The notes under the pieces: model-generated | Databases searched by the model: none | Told to the model about the DNA's origin: nothing | The model's input: only the letters and a program-made list of their open reading frames with translations | Shown: in pieces, positions 1 to 7,018 of the stretch | How the letters are laid out: each line of letters starts with the position of its first letter | Numbering within the stretch: position 1 is the stretch's first letter | NCBI GenBank assembly: GCA_016186625.1 | Contig: JACPLG010000008.1 | Coordinates: forward strand, 1-64,000 | Direction of reading: 5' to 3' | Origin: Candidatus Levyibacteriota bacterium | Lineage (GTDB): Bacteria > Patescibacteria > Microgenomatia > Levybacterales > UBA12049 | Length of the DNA: 64,000 nt | Made by a program: the position numbers and the translations under genes

Positions 1-126
1 AAAAACAGAAAGCTGTTAAAGATAGTTATTCCAAATAGAAAATCAGAATCTTCATTGCTCAATCCGTTTCAGGAATATAAGATGTTTTTGATCCGGGATA
101 AAGATAAAGTCGAAAAAAAACCATAA
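1..126 (+). CDS. 3' end of an unidentified protein
   Basis: The reading frame is open from the first base of the window and ends at TAA 124-126. It encodes a basic C-terminal tail of 41 residues that ends in VEKKP. No domain is recognisable in so short a piece. It could be chance read-through, but the long open frame up to the window edge and the hairpin just after the stop fit a real gene end. Confidence 0.45.
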   Translation, partial: KNRKLLKIVIPNRKSESSLLNPFQEYKMFLIRDKDKVEKKP

Positions 127-128
127 AA

Positions 129-182
129 AACGGGAGGCGTAGCAAATAGACACATAGTCTATTGGTCGTATTCTCCCTCGTG
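129..182 (+). terminator. hairpin after the first partial gene
   Basis: A perfect 7-bp inverted repeat (AATAGAC/GTCTATT) with a 5-nt loop is enclosed by a GGGAG/CTCCC pair. No T-run follows on the + strand, so it is a weak candidate for an intrinsic terminator. It may instead protect the mRNA 3' end. Confidence 0.3.
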
Positions 183-228
183 ATTAATAATATATTATCG
201 AATTAGTACGATTTTGTCAACAACCCCC

Positions 229-257
229 TTGACACAAACCCTGTGATAAAATAATAA
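229..257 (+). promoter_or_regulatory. sigma-70-type promoter of the DUF2283 gene
   Basis: TTGACA at 229-234, a 17-bp spacer and TAATAA at 252-257. Transcription would start only a few bases before the ATG at 273, so the leader would be very short. Confidence 0.55.
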
Positions 258-272
258 GGAAAGATTAATAAT

Positions 273-473
273 ATGAAAATTCGTTACGATTCAAAGGTAG
301 ATGCGATGTATATTAAATTAGCAGAGGGTAAATATGATAGTACCCGAAAAGTTAGCGATGTGATTTTAGTGGATGAAGACAAGAACGGGAAAGTTTTAGG
401 AATTGAAATTTTAGATGCAACAGAGAATATCCCGGCCTTTAATCCTAAAAATATTTCTATCCAAACCTCATAA
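273..473 (+). CDS. DUF2283 family small protein
   Basis: The 66-aa product has the DUF2283 pattern: a short beta-rich domain with YDSKVDAMYIKL near the start, a central VILVDED and then GKVLGIEILDA. The biochemical role of DUF2283 proteins is unknown. They are common, often orphan, small proteins in bacteria and archaea. The gene is monocistronic behind its own promoter, and the start is the first ATG of the domain. Confidence 0.8.
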   Translation: MKIRYDSKVDAMYIKLAEGKYDSTRKVSDVILVDEDKNGKVLGIEILDATENIPAFNPKNISIQTS

Positions 474-525
474 CTATCCCCAGCCTTGACATGAAGTTTG
501 AATAAATGATACCTTGCTGGTGTAT

Positions 526-1011
526 ATGGCACTGATTCCTGAAACGCTGATTGGATTAACGCCTCCTCTTAGAGATCACCTTGATCAGTGCACAGCTTTA
601 GTTGATTCTTTACCAGTACCACAAGCAACAAATGTAAGATTCCTCCTTGCCTCTCTTTACAAACTGAACAGACTGTACTCCGGGCATGGAGTGAGGTTTA
701 GTTTAATCGGAGAAAGAATTTTAGGAGGAGTTGAATTCACAATTCTTAATAGTGCTAAAAGCGGAACGGAGGAAAGAGGATCTGCAGTAGATTTTATGAT
801 GACTCATTTAGGTGGAGAAGAGGTAGAAGTAAGAACAGTTTCCAGATCTCAGGAGTCTAATGCCTTAGAGATAAATTGCGGTCAAGAACCTTTGCAGTTT
901 TTCGTTTCAGGTAGCGGAGCCGATGATTCCCCCCGGTTCCAGAGGGCTTCTGATTTAAATCAAGATCAAGCAGTAATCCTAAGTCCCATGAGATCTTACG
1001 ACCAGTATTAA
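526..1011 (+). CDS. hypothetical protein
   Basis: A 161-aa product that I do not recognise. The in-frame ATG at 526 is preferred to the TTG at 514; neither has a convincing ribosome binding site. No membrane segment is visible. The middle (KSGTEERGSAVDFMMTH) and the acidic EEVEVRTVSR stretch look like a soluble alpha/beta protein. It converges on the minus-strand ORF ending at 1133, with two gene remnants in between. Confidence 0.5.
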   Translation: MALIPETLIGLTPPLRDHLDQCTALVDSLPVPQATNVRFLLASLYKLNRLYSGHGVRFSLIGERILGGVEFTILNSAKSGTEERGSAVDFMMTHLGGEEVEVRTVSRSQESNALEINCGQEPLQFFVSGSGADDSPRFQRASDLNQDQAVILSPMRSYDQY

Positions 1012-1019
1012 TAAAGAAA

Positions 1020-1057
1020 AATTCTGCTTTTTGGAATTCGGGGTTGACTTTTGTGAA
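1020..1057 (-). pseudogene. remnant of TPR-protein tail (copy 2)
   Basis: On the minus strand this reads a PEFQKAEFFFIN-like segment that matches the GEFQKAVFYN segment near the C terminus of the TPR protein at 1936-3051. The DNA match (CTTTTTGGAATTC core) is short. It is taken as a decayed duplicate because a second, better copy lies close by. Confidence 0.4.
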
Positions 1058-1062
1058 GTAGC

Positions 1063-1083
1063 TTCCCACTTGACAAGTGGGAA
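1063..1083. repeat. perfect 9-bp inverted repeat
   Basis: TTCCCACTT, a 3-nt loop, then AAGTGGGAA. The arm resembles the CTTCCCACTTGGAATGTGGGAAG palindrome core found inside the ~100-bp repeats near 42.0 and 48.0 kb, so it may belong to the same family. Confidence 0.5.
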
Positions 1084-1100
1084 CGTGGTTTGGACACCGG

Positions 1101-1160
1101 ATAATAAATCCCGGGCTTCTTGGAGGTTAGTATTATAAAGTACTACTTTTTGGAATTGGA
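1101..1160 (-). pseudogene. remnant of TPR-protein tail (copy 1)
   Basis: The minus strand encodes FQKVVLYNTNLQEARDLLSG, clearly related to FQKAVFYNSNLRAAQDLLSS at the C terminus of the neighbouring gene (1936-3051). The DNA also aligns over about 55 bp. The 252-aa ORF ending at 1133 runs into this remnant in another frame, so its last residues probably derive from it. Confidence 0.65.
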
Positions 1161-1891
1161 GATAGAGGTCTGAATGTCTGAAGCATTGAGTCAACAACTG
1201 CTTGTTGTTCTTTTGATTCAAGCTTCAGCGTTGGGTAAATCGGACATAGCTGTATGCAAACCCCGCTTAATTTTCCGATAGTTCTATTTTCAGGTCTTAC
1301 GGCAATTCCTCCTTTAAGCGGATGCTCGGTAATAATTGCCAAGTTAATATCCGGATAGTATGCTGCCGGCCGCTGGAGAATTGGTACGGTTGGATCACCT
1401 TCCTCAAATCCCTTAGGACGGAAAATAAAGGGCACTTCGTCATGATAGGGTTCAAATGTTAAGAACCGCAGAAGTTGAGGAGGATAATCCGATAGATTGA
1501 TATGATCCAGATTCACGCTCGATAGACAGGCTCCTTTAAGGTATGCTGCAATTCTGTTAAAATTTCTTTGATAGCCCTCAGGAGGAATTCCATGTTTTGC
1601 GTAAAATCTATTTCCCAATGCCTGAAGCTGTACATCTCTTTGCCCGTAGCTTCTCATCTTATCGAATAGCTGTTTGGGAGAGTATGAGAGTCTTCCCTCA
1701 AGTCTGCTTCCCACAAGGCCAACTGCGATTGGGGGACTTTGCTCGGCGATTACATGTTCAATATCATAAATTTCTTCTGGATTTCTGAAATGAGTTCCAA
1801 CGCTTTCTGGGCCCAAAACAATCGGCTCTCTTTCAATCGCCGATTTAACCTCTTCAGTAAAATATGTTAGCCTTGATTCCGGTCTAATCAT
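1133..1891 (-). CDS. hypothetical protein
   Basis: A 252-aa product that I do not recognise. It starts MIRPESRLTYFTEEVK and contains the repeated-looking FEPYHDEVPFIFRPKGFEEGD, with no membrane segment. A TATAAT lies 11 nt upstream of the ATG, so the mRNA leader would be about 4-5 nt. The C terminus overlaps a duplicated scrap of the next gene's tail in another frame, suggesting that the original stop was lost. Function unknown. Confidence 0.6.
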   Translation of the reverse strand: MIRPESRLTYFTEEVKSAIEREPIVLGPESVGTHFRNPEEIYDIEHVIAEQSPPIAVGLVGSRLEGRLSYSPKQLFDKMRSYGQRDVQLQALGNRFYAKHGIPPEGYQRNFNRIAAYLKGACLSSVNLDHINLSDYPPQLLRFLTFEPYHDEVPFIFRPKGFEEGDPTVPILQRPAAYYPDINLAIITEHPLKGGIAVRPENRTIGKLSGVCIQLCPIYPTLKLESKEQQAVVDSMLQTFRPLSPIPKSSTL

Positions 1892-1935
1892 GATAGGACA
1901 AAATTATACACCTTTTTGTAAAGTATTAATTCTGA

Positions 1936-3051
1936 CTAGATTGAGCTAAGTAAATCTTGGGCTGCGCGGAGATTTGAGTTATAAAAAACTGCTTTTTGGA
2001 ATTCCCCGCGGGCTAGGTCAATTTGCCCTCTTTCGAGGTAAATTTTCCCTCGGAGTATATAGAGCTCGGAAAAGGCACGATTATAATTATTTAAAACCCG
2101 ATCAGTAATTTGGAAAACTCTGTCATAATTTCCAAGTTCATAGTATGCAAGAATCGGCTCAATCTGGTACCAGAGAGTTCGGAAGGGAAGCTGGCTCTCT
2201 ATTTTCTCAAATTCATCGACAGCACTTTGATACTGTACTGTATTAAAGTAGGCGACTGAGAGATTAAATCTTGCGGTTATATCTGTGGGGTTCTGAGCTA
2301 CCTCTTGTTCCGCGTTTTTCCGCGCTCGTTGCCAAGCAGTTTTCTCATCTGCATTTTCCCCTAAAATCGCATTTGCAATTTCAACTTTTTCTTTTGGCAC
2401 TAACACCAAGTACTCGTAATTAAACTTTTTCCAGATTTGATTAAAATCTGCATAAGTGTAAGTCAGATTTTTGTTTTGCAAAGAATCATCCTGAAGAAAT
2501 GTTTCCGCCACTTCATCATAACCCTTGATTATTCGGTAATGGCCAATATCCTCACCGGGTTTGGTCCAAGTCCTGGCAATAACCGGCATATCCTGAGCTA
2601 TGAAATGTTTGACAATTTCCGGATTTCCCATTGGCCGGTGATAGGGTATAAATCCATATTCACGGGATTTTTCCGCAAGCTCTTCCAGTGTCACCGACTT
2701 GTCATCATTGTCTCCGCCCGGAATCTGATATGGACGGAGTGCAAGACCTAGTTCGGCTTGTCCCACATTTATTCCATAAAACCTTAAAGCCATTGATAAT
2801 GCGGCTGGTCCGCAGTTATTGAAAGATTGGAAAATGTGATAACCGCCATTGGATAAAACTTTACTTGAGGGGATAGGGGGTAGGGCGTAGGGAGTAGGTG
2901 TTGGGGAGGTTAGGGCCGTTTGGGCTGTTGGGGAATTCTGATAAACAATAACTGGCGTTTGCTTTAGTAATACTAACGAGACTACACCTGTAGTCAAAAC
3001 TAATAAAATTAAAACAACTAAAAATGAATTTTTTTTGCTAAAATACCTCAT
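1936..3051 (-). CDS. C39-like cysteine peptidase domain plus TPR protein
   Basis: A 371-aa protein anchored by one N-terminal membrane helix (about residues 8-29), followed by a Pro/Thr-rich linker. Residues ~75-215 form a C39-like papain-fold domain: the Cys of NNCGPAALS, the His of IGHYRIIKGYDE and the QDDS segment match the C39/C70 layout. Residues ~235-370 are TPR-like helical repeats. It probably acts outside the membrane, processing or binding peptides. The start codon abuts that of the divergent L,D-transpeptidase gene (CATATG), so the two promoters lie inside each other's coding regions. Confidence 0.8.
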   Translation of the reverse strand: MRYFSKKNSFLVVLILLVLTTGVVSLVLLKQTPVIVYQNSPTAQTALTSPTPTPYALPPIPSSKVLSNGGYHIFQSFNNCGPAALSMALRFYGINVGQAELGLALRPYQIPGGDNDDKSVTLEELAEKSREYGFIPYHRPMGNPEIVKHFIAQDMPVIARTWTKPGEDIGHYRIIKGYDEVAETFLQDDSLQNKNLTYTYADFNQIWKKFNYEYLVLVPKEKVEIANAILGENADEKTAWQRARKNAEQEVAQNPTDITARFNLSVAYFNTVQYQSAVDEFEKIESQLPFRTLWYQIEPILAYYELGNYDRVFQITDRVLNNYNRAFSELYILRGKIYLERGQIDLARGEFQKAVFYNSNLRAAQDLLSSI

Positions 3052-3657
3052 ATGAAAAGGAAATTAATACTTCTAATTATACTTTTGATTCCTCTTGCCG
3101 GTTTGTATGCAATCGATTTTCCCAAACAGCAAGGCCGAGGGGAAATTCCCGCTCCCAAAAAATCCCATTGGCTTGTCTTACACAGAAAATCGGGTAATGA
3201 ATTCCTATATTACGGGATAGTGGGAGACGTTAATAATAGCAAAATTATGCGTAAATTTCAAGTTAAGGCGGGAATCCCGGGTCAGTCTCCTACCCCATTG
3301 CCAAGCTTGCTCGGCAGAGACTATTGGCTGATTACTAAAAAAGAAAGTTCGGCAAATAATCTCGAGACCGCGCCTTATTTCTTGACTCTTGATGTGCCTG
3401 TGACCGAAGACTGGCCTTACGGACCGGTCCCATACGAGGAATGTTTGGATTTCACCACAGGCGAAGCAAAGCAGTGCGACTGGATTCTGCCCGGATATTT
3501 TGGCCTGCATGGCATTAACAGAAACTTATCGAAACTTTCGGATGAGGATTTGGGAAGCTTCGGCTGTGTTCGTCATTCCGATTCAGACATCACCTATCTG
3601 TTTAACTTACTAAATCCGGAGGCCGAGGAAATCCGCTACTACATTGAAGACATATAA
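3052..3657 (+). CDS. L,D-transpeptidase (YkuD domain)
   Basis: A 201-aa exported protein with an N-terminal hydrophobic signal (LILLIILLIPLAGLYA). The YkuD active-site signature is present near the C terminus: GLHGINRN, then LGSFGCVRHSD (HG..S.GC.R, catalytic Cys). Such enzymes form 3-3 crosslinks in peptidoglycan or attach proteins to it. TAAAAT ends 7 nt before the ATG (TGC-TAAAAT), predicting a leaderless mRNA. The start is back to back with the divergent C39-like gene. Confidence 0.85.
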   Translation: MKRKLILLIILLIPLAGLYAIDFPKQQGRGEIPAPKKSHWLVLHRKSGNEFLYYGIVGDVNNSKIMRKFQVKAGIPGQSPTPLPSLLGRDYWLITKKESSANNLETAPYFLTLDVPVTEDWPYGPVPYEECLDFTTGEAKQCDWILPGYFGLHGINRNLSKLSDEDLGSFGCVRHSDSDITYLFNLLNPEAEEIRYYIEDI

Positions 3658-3694
3658 TAGAAAAATAAAATATAAAAAAGAAAAAATAAAATAG
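3656..3694. repeat. degenerate heptamer array
   Basis: An A-rich run with period 7 (units such as AAATAAA, ATATAAA, AAAGAAA) between the L,D-transpeptidase and hydrolase genes. One of about twelve period-7 arrays in the window. Confidence 0.5.
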
Positions 3695-3703
3695 AGGGAA
3701 TTT

Positions 3704-4843
3704 ATGGAAGAAAAAAGTTTACAGGATAGTTATTACGAGCAAACGGTAATTACAAAAGCCCAGAAAAGGAAAAAGATTTTACTTCTTTTGGTAGGACTTT
3801 TGGGGTTTAATATTTTTGTATGGGGGACACTTTATTTAGCCCTTTCAAACAATAAGACAAATACAGCAAATCCGGGGAACATTGTTTCGAGCAAAATAAA
3901 CGCAACGCCAACCCCGTTTCCATTTGCGGAAATAACAATTCCATACCTTCGCTCACGAACATACAAAAGTTCGCTTGGAGAACTTTCGCAAGTTTCCACC
4001 AATTCGGAATATACTTCTTATTTAACAAGTTATGATTCGGACGGATTTAAGGTCAATGGTTTATTAACTATTCCAACGGGAGAGGAGGCTTCCGGAGGTT
4101 GGCCGGCAATTATTCTTGTCCACGGATACATTCCGCCACAAAATTATCAGACGCTGACAAGTTACGCCCAATACGTTGATTATCTTGCAAGGCGGGGATT
4201 TGTTGTTTTTAAAATTGATTTAAGAGGCCACGGGAATTCACAGGGAGAGCCAGGCGGCTCTTATTATTCCTCGGATTACATAATCGACGTCTTAAATGCA
4301 AAGGCTGCACTTGCAAGTTCGAAAGATCCAACGAATCGCTCAGGACGATTTGTTGAACCAAATCGAATCGGACTTTGGGGACATTCTATGGCGGGAAATG
4401 TGGTTGTCCGCGCGCTTGCTGCCAGACCCGATATTCCTGCAGTTGTAATTTTTGCAGGAGCTGTTTATACATATTCTGACTTTTCGCAGTTCAGAATCCA
4501 GGATTCAAGTTATCAATCCCCAAGCGAGGATTCGCCGGCAAGAAAAAGAAGGAACGAAATGTTTGAGATCTATGGACAGTTTGATCCCACATCGTCCTTT
4601 TGGAAGCAAGTTCCAATGACGAATTATTTAGATGAAATAAAAGGAGCAGTATCTATTAATCATGCAGTAAATGATAGCGTAGTCTCAATTGAATACAGTA
4701 GAAATCTGAAAAGAATTTTGGATAGTACAGATATTGTCCACGAGCTAAACGAGTATCCCTCAGGCGGACACAATTTTGAAGGAGTAGCATTTAATCAAGC
4801 TATGCAAAACAGCGTAGAGTTTTTCGACAAATATTTAAAATAA
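3704..4843 (+). CDS. membrane-anchored alpha/beta hydrolase (S9/prolyl-oligopeptidase-like)
   Basis: A 379-aa protein with one N-terminal membrane helix (about residues 25-47), a linker, then an alpha/beta hydrolase fold. Motifs: oxyanion segment LVHGYIPPQ, nucleophile GHSMAG, acid in NDSVVS, and His in SGGHNFEG. It is likely an extracytoplasmic esterase or peptidase of unknown substrate. A paralog lies at 43753-44793. A GAGGG sequence before the ATG acts as Shine-Dalgarno. Confidence 0.8.
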   Translation: MEEKSLQDSYYEQTVITKAQKRKKILLLLVGLLGFNIFVWGTLYLALSNNKTNTANPGNIVSSKINATPTPFPFAEITIPYLRSRTYKSSLGELSQVSTNSEYTSYLTSYDSDGFKVNGLLTIPTGEEASGGWPAIILVHGYIPPQNYQTLTSYAQYVDYLARRGFVVFKIDLRGHGNSQGEPGGSYYSSDYIIDVLNAKAALASSKDPTNRSGRFVEPNRIGLWGHSMAGNVVVRALAARPDIPAVVIFAGAVYTYSDFSQFRIQDSSYQSPSEDSPARKRRNEMFEIYGQFDPTSSFWKQVPMTNYLDEIKGAVSINHAVNDSVVSIEYSRNLKRILDSTDIVHELNEYPSGGHNFEGVAFNQAMQNSVEFFDKYLK

Positions 4844-4849
4844 AGGAGG

Positions 4850-5305
4850 TTATTCTTCTGCTGTTAGAGTCCCGGTCATCCCAAGCTCTTCATGATTGCT
4901 AACGCTGCAAATGAATCCAAATTCTCCAGACTCCTGTGCTATAAACTCAATAGTCTCCTCTTGTCCGGGGTTGATTCTTTTTGTTGATACACCCAAGTCA
5001 GCTACTACGAAATCGTGTTGAACACTTCCGGTATTTTTATACGTTAGCCTGACTTTTTCACCCTTTTTGACAGTTATAGTTGAGGGGGTAAATCTGAATT
5101 CGCTGCCTTCGACTATTATTTCTGTTTCACTCATTGCCTCAGGCGTTGCTTCCTCCTCAGACTGCGGAGTGGACGTTTGGGTGGATTCTTCGGTTGGGAT
5201 AGGTGTAGTAGTGGGTTTTCCTGCATTCATAAAATAAAATCCACCTACTGCAACTGCTAGTACTACGATGATTGCTAATCCGACCAAAATGAGCTTATTA
5301 TTCAT
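4850..5305 (-). CDS. cupredoxin-like blue copper protein, membrane anchored
   Basis: A 151-aa protein with an N-terminal membrane helix, a Thr/Pro/Glu linker, and a plastocyanin/azurin-like domain from about residue 60. The type-1 copper ligands are visible: His in QHDF, Cys in FICSVSNH, the following His, and Met in ELGM. It probably carries electrons at the outer face of the membrane. It is divergent from the RnfD-FNR fusion gene, and both have leaderless-type promoters in the 52-bp gap, suggesting joint function. Confidence 0.85.
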   Translation of the reverse strand: MNNKLILVGLAIIVVLAVAVGGFYFMNAGKPTTTPIPTEESTQTSTPQSEEEATPEAMSETEIIVEGSEFRFTPSTITVKKGEKVRLTYKNTGSVQHDFVVADLGVSTKRINPGQEETIEFIAQESGEFGFICSVSNHEELGMTGTLTAEE

Positions 5306-5312
5306 GTTTTTA

Positions 5313-5340
5313 ATAATACACTACAAAATTCAAATGTCAA
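5313..5340 (-). promoter_or_regulatory. leaderless promoter of the cupredoxin gene
   Basis: On the minus strand: TTGACA (5335-5340), 16-bp spacer, TATTAT (5313-5318), then 7 nt to the ATG at 5305. Transcription is predicted to start at or next to the start codon. Confidence 0.7.
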
Positions 5341-5344
5341 TATA

Positions 5345-5357
5345 TATAATAGATTAC
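5345..5357 (+). promoter_or_regulatory. leaderless -10 of the RnfD-FNR gene
   Basis: TATAAT at 5345-5350 followed by 7 nt and ATG at 5358. This decides the start codon: the longer in-frame extension to 5268 would lie upstream of the promoter and overlap the divergent gene. Confidence 0.65.
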
Positions 5358-6878
5358 ATGTTCCAAAAGATAGTTCGCACAATCGAAGACTTTCTCAACG
5401 GGGTGACAATGTACAGACTTATGCTGTACTTTTTAATTTCCCTGTGGCTTTTAGTTTTGGTTTTAATTTTCCTTGATTTTCTCCCATTCGATTTTCCAGA
5501 ATTTTTAATATCCTCAGCAATTATTCTGTCTGCATGTTACCTTACCAATAAATTTTTCTCTTTAGTTTTTAAAATTCCAACCAATTTAGAGTCTCCCTAT
5601 ATAACTGCATTAATCCTTATTTTTATTGTCCCTCCCGCAAAGGAATTCTCAGAATATCTTTTTCTTATCCTCGCAGGAATAGTCGCCATGACCTCAAAAT
5701 ATGTCTTGGCACTTCATGGAAAGCACATTTTTAATCCTGCTGCTGCGGCAGTTTTTATTACATCAATCCTTGCAATTGGTTATGCTAACTGGTGGATAGG
5801 AAATCAGTGGACCCTGCTCCCGATTTTAATTGGTGGTTTTTTGGTTATTAAAAAGATTAAAAGATTTAGTATGACTTCTTCTTTTTTGATAACTTTTTTT
5901 GCAGCGACTCTACTTTTTGGTTTCCTCAACGAATCTGACCTAATAAAAACGATCCAGAGGATTCTTATTGATTCTCCAATTCTTTTTTTCGCGTCCGTTA
6001 TGCTGGTTGAGCCACTTACGTCCCCTACTAGAAAAAAGATGCAGATCATTTATGGTTTGCTCGTTGGCATTTTAGCAGGATCACAATTTAGTATTGGACC
6101 TGTCTATTCAACATATGAGACAGCTCTAATTATTGGAAACATCTTTGCTTATATTGTTAGTTTTAAACATAGACTAATACTTACTTTTGTAGAAAAAATA
6201 AAACTTGCACCAAATATTTTTGAGTTGGTTTTTTCTCCGAGTAAAAAATTTGCCTATCTTCCGGGACAATATTTTGAATGGACACTTTCACACAACCGTC
6301 CTGACAGCAGGGGAGTAAGACGTTATTTCACAATTGCCTCTTCTCCAACAGAAGGAAATGTTAGGCTAGGTATAAAAATTGATCCCCAAAAAGGAAGTAG
6401 CTTTAAAAAAAAGCTTTTGGCTTTAGAAAAAAGTAATAAAATTTACGCTGGGCAGCTCTCCGGAGATTTTGTTTTGCCCAAAAATAAAAGCGAAAAGGCA
6501 GTTTTTATTGCCGGCGGAATTGGAATAACTCCCTTTAGAAGCATCATAAAATTTTTAATTGATAAGAAAGAAAAAAGGGATATTGTTTTATTTTACTCAT
6601 GTTCTGATCCGGCGGAGTTTGTCTACAAAGATATTTTTGAAAAAGCAAAAAGTATTGGTTTAAAAACAGTTTATGTTTGCTCACATCCTACACCTGATTG
6701 GAAGGGAAGAATTGGTAGAATTGATGAGAAAATGATTAAGGAAGAGGTCGGGGATTTTAAAAACCGGATATACTATCTCTCGGGCCCAAGTTCTATGGTA
6801 AATTCCTATAAGAGTCTAATTCGCAAAATGGATATAAAACCACACAGAATCGTAACTGACTATTTCCCAGGCTACTAA
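5358..6878 (+). CDS. RnfD-like membrane domain fused to ferredoxin-NAD(P) reductase
   Basis: A 506-aa protein. Residues ~15-280 are hydrophobic with about 8-9 helices and carry RnfD/NqrB signatures (KHIFNPAAAAVFI and VMLVEPLTSPTR, the latter like the FMN-attachment SPT region). Residues ~285-506 form an FAD/NAD(P)-binding FNR module (LPGQYFEW, RRYFTIASSP, GGIGITPFRSI, YYLSGPSSMV). It is inferred to move electrons between NAD(P)H and a membrane or extracytoplasmic carrier, perhaps the divergent cupredoxin. No other Rnf/Nqr subunits are in the window. Confidence 0.8.
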   Translation: MFQKIVRTIEDFLNGVTMYRLMLYFLISLWLLVLVLIFLDFLPFDFPEFLISSAIILSACYLTNKFFSLVFKIPTNLESPYITALILIFIVPPAKEFSEYLFLILAGIVAMTSKYVLALHGKHIFNPAAAAVFITSILAIGYANWWIGNQWTLLPILIGGFLVIKKIKRFSMTSSFLITFFAATLLFGFLNESDLIKTIQRILIDSPILFFASVMLVEPLTSPTRKKMQIIYGLLVGILAGSQFSIGPVYSTYETALIIGNIFAYIVSFKHRLILTFVEKIKLAPNIFELVFSPSKKFAYLPGQYFEWTLSHNRPDSRGVRRYFTIASSPTEGNVRLGIKIDPQKGSSFKKKLLALEKSNKIYAGQLSGDFVLPKNKSEKAVFIAGGIGITPFRSIIKFLIDKKEKRDIVLFYSCSDPAEFVYKDIFEKAKSIGLKTVYVCSHPTPDWKGRIGRIDEKMIKEEVGDFKNRIYYLSGPSSMVNSYKSLIRKMDIKPHRIVTDYFPGY

Positions 6879-7018
6879 TTTTCCTTCATTGTTTTTTAAA
6901 AGCAAATCAGCTAAATTAGGGGTATCAAAAATAATCCTACACTTACTAATGATCTTAATTTGTTTAAAGAAATTTCCGATTCGGTTCCGGCTGAAATATG
7001 TTGACACTTAAAATCATT

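Noticed and set aside
5268..5357. 30-residue extension of the RnfD-FNR protein
   Set aside because: It would lie upstream of the TATAAT at 5345 and overlap the divergent cupredoxin gene.
6816..7007. 63-aa minus-strand ORF with IIFDTPNLADLLL
   Set aside because: It overlaps the 3' end of the RnfD-FNR gene, has only a GTG start and no promoter or ribosome binding site at either spacing. Possible scrap, not annotated.
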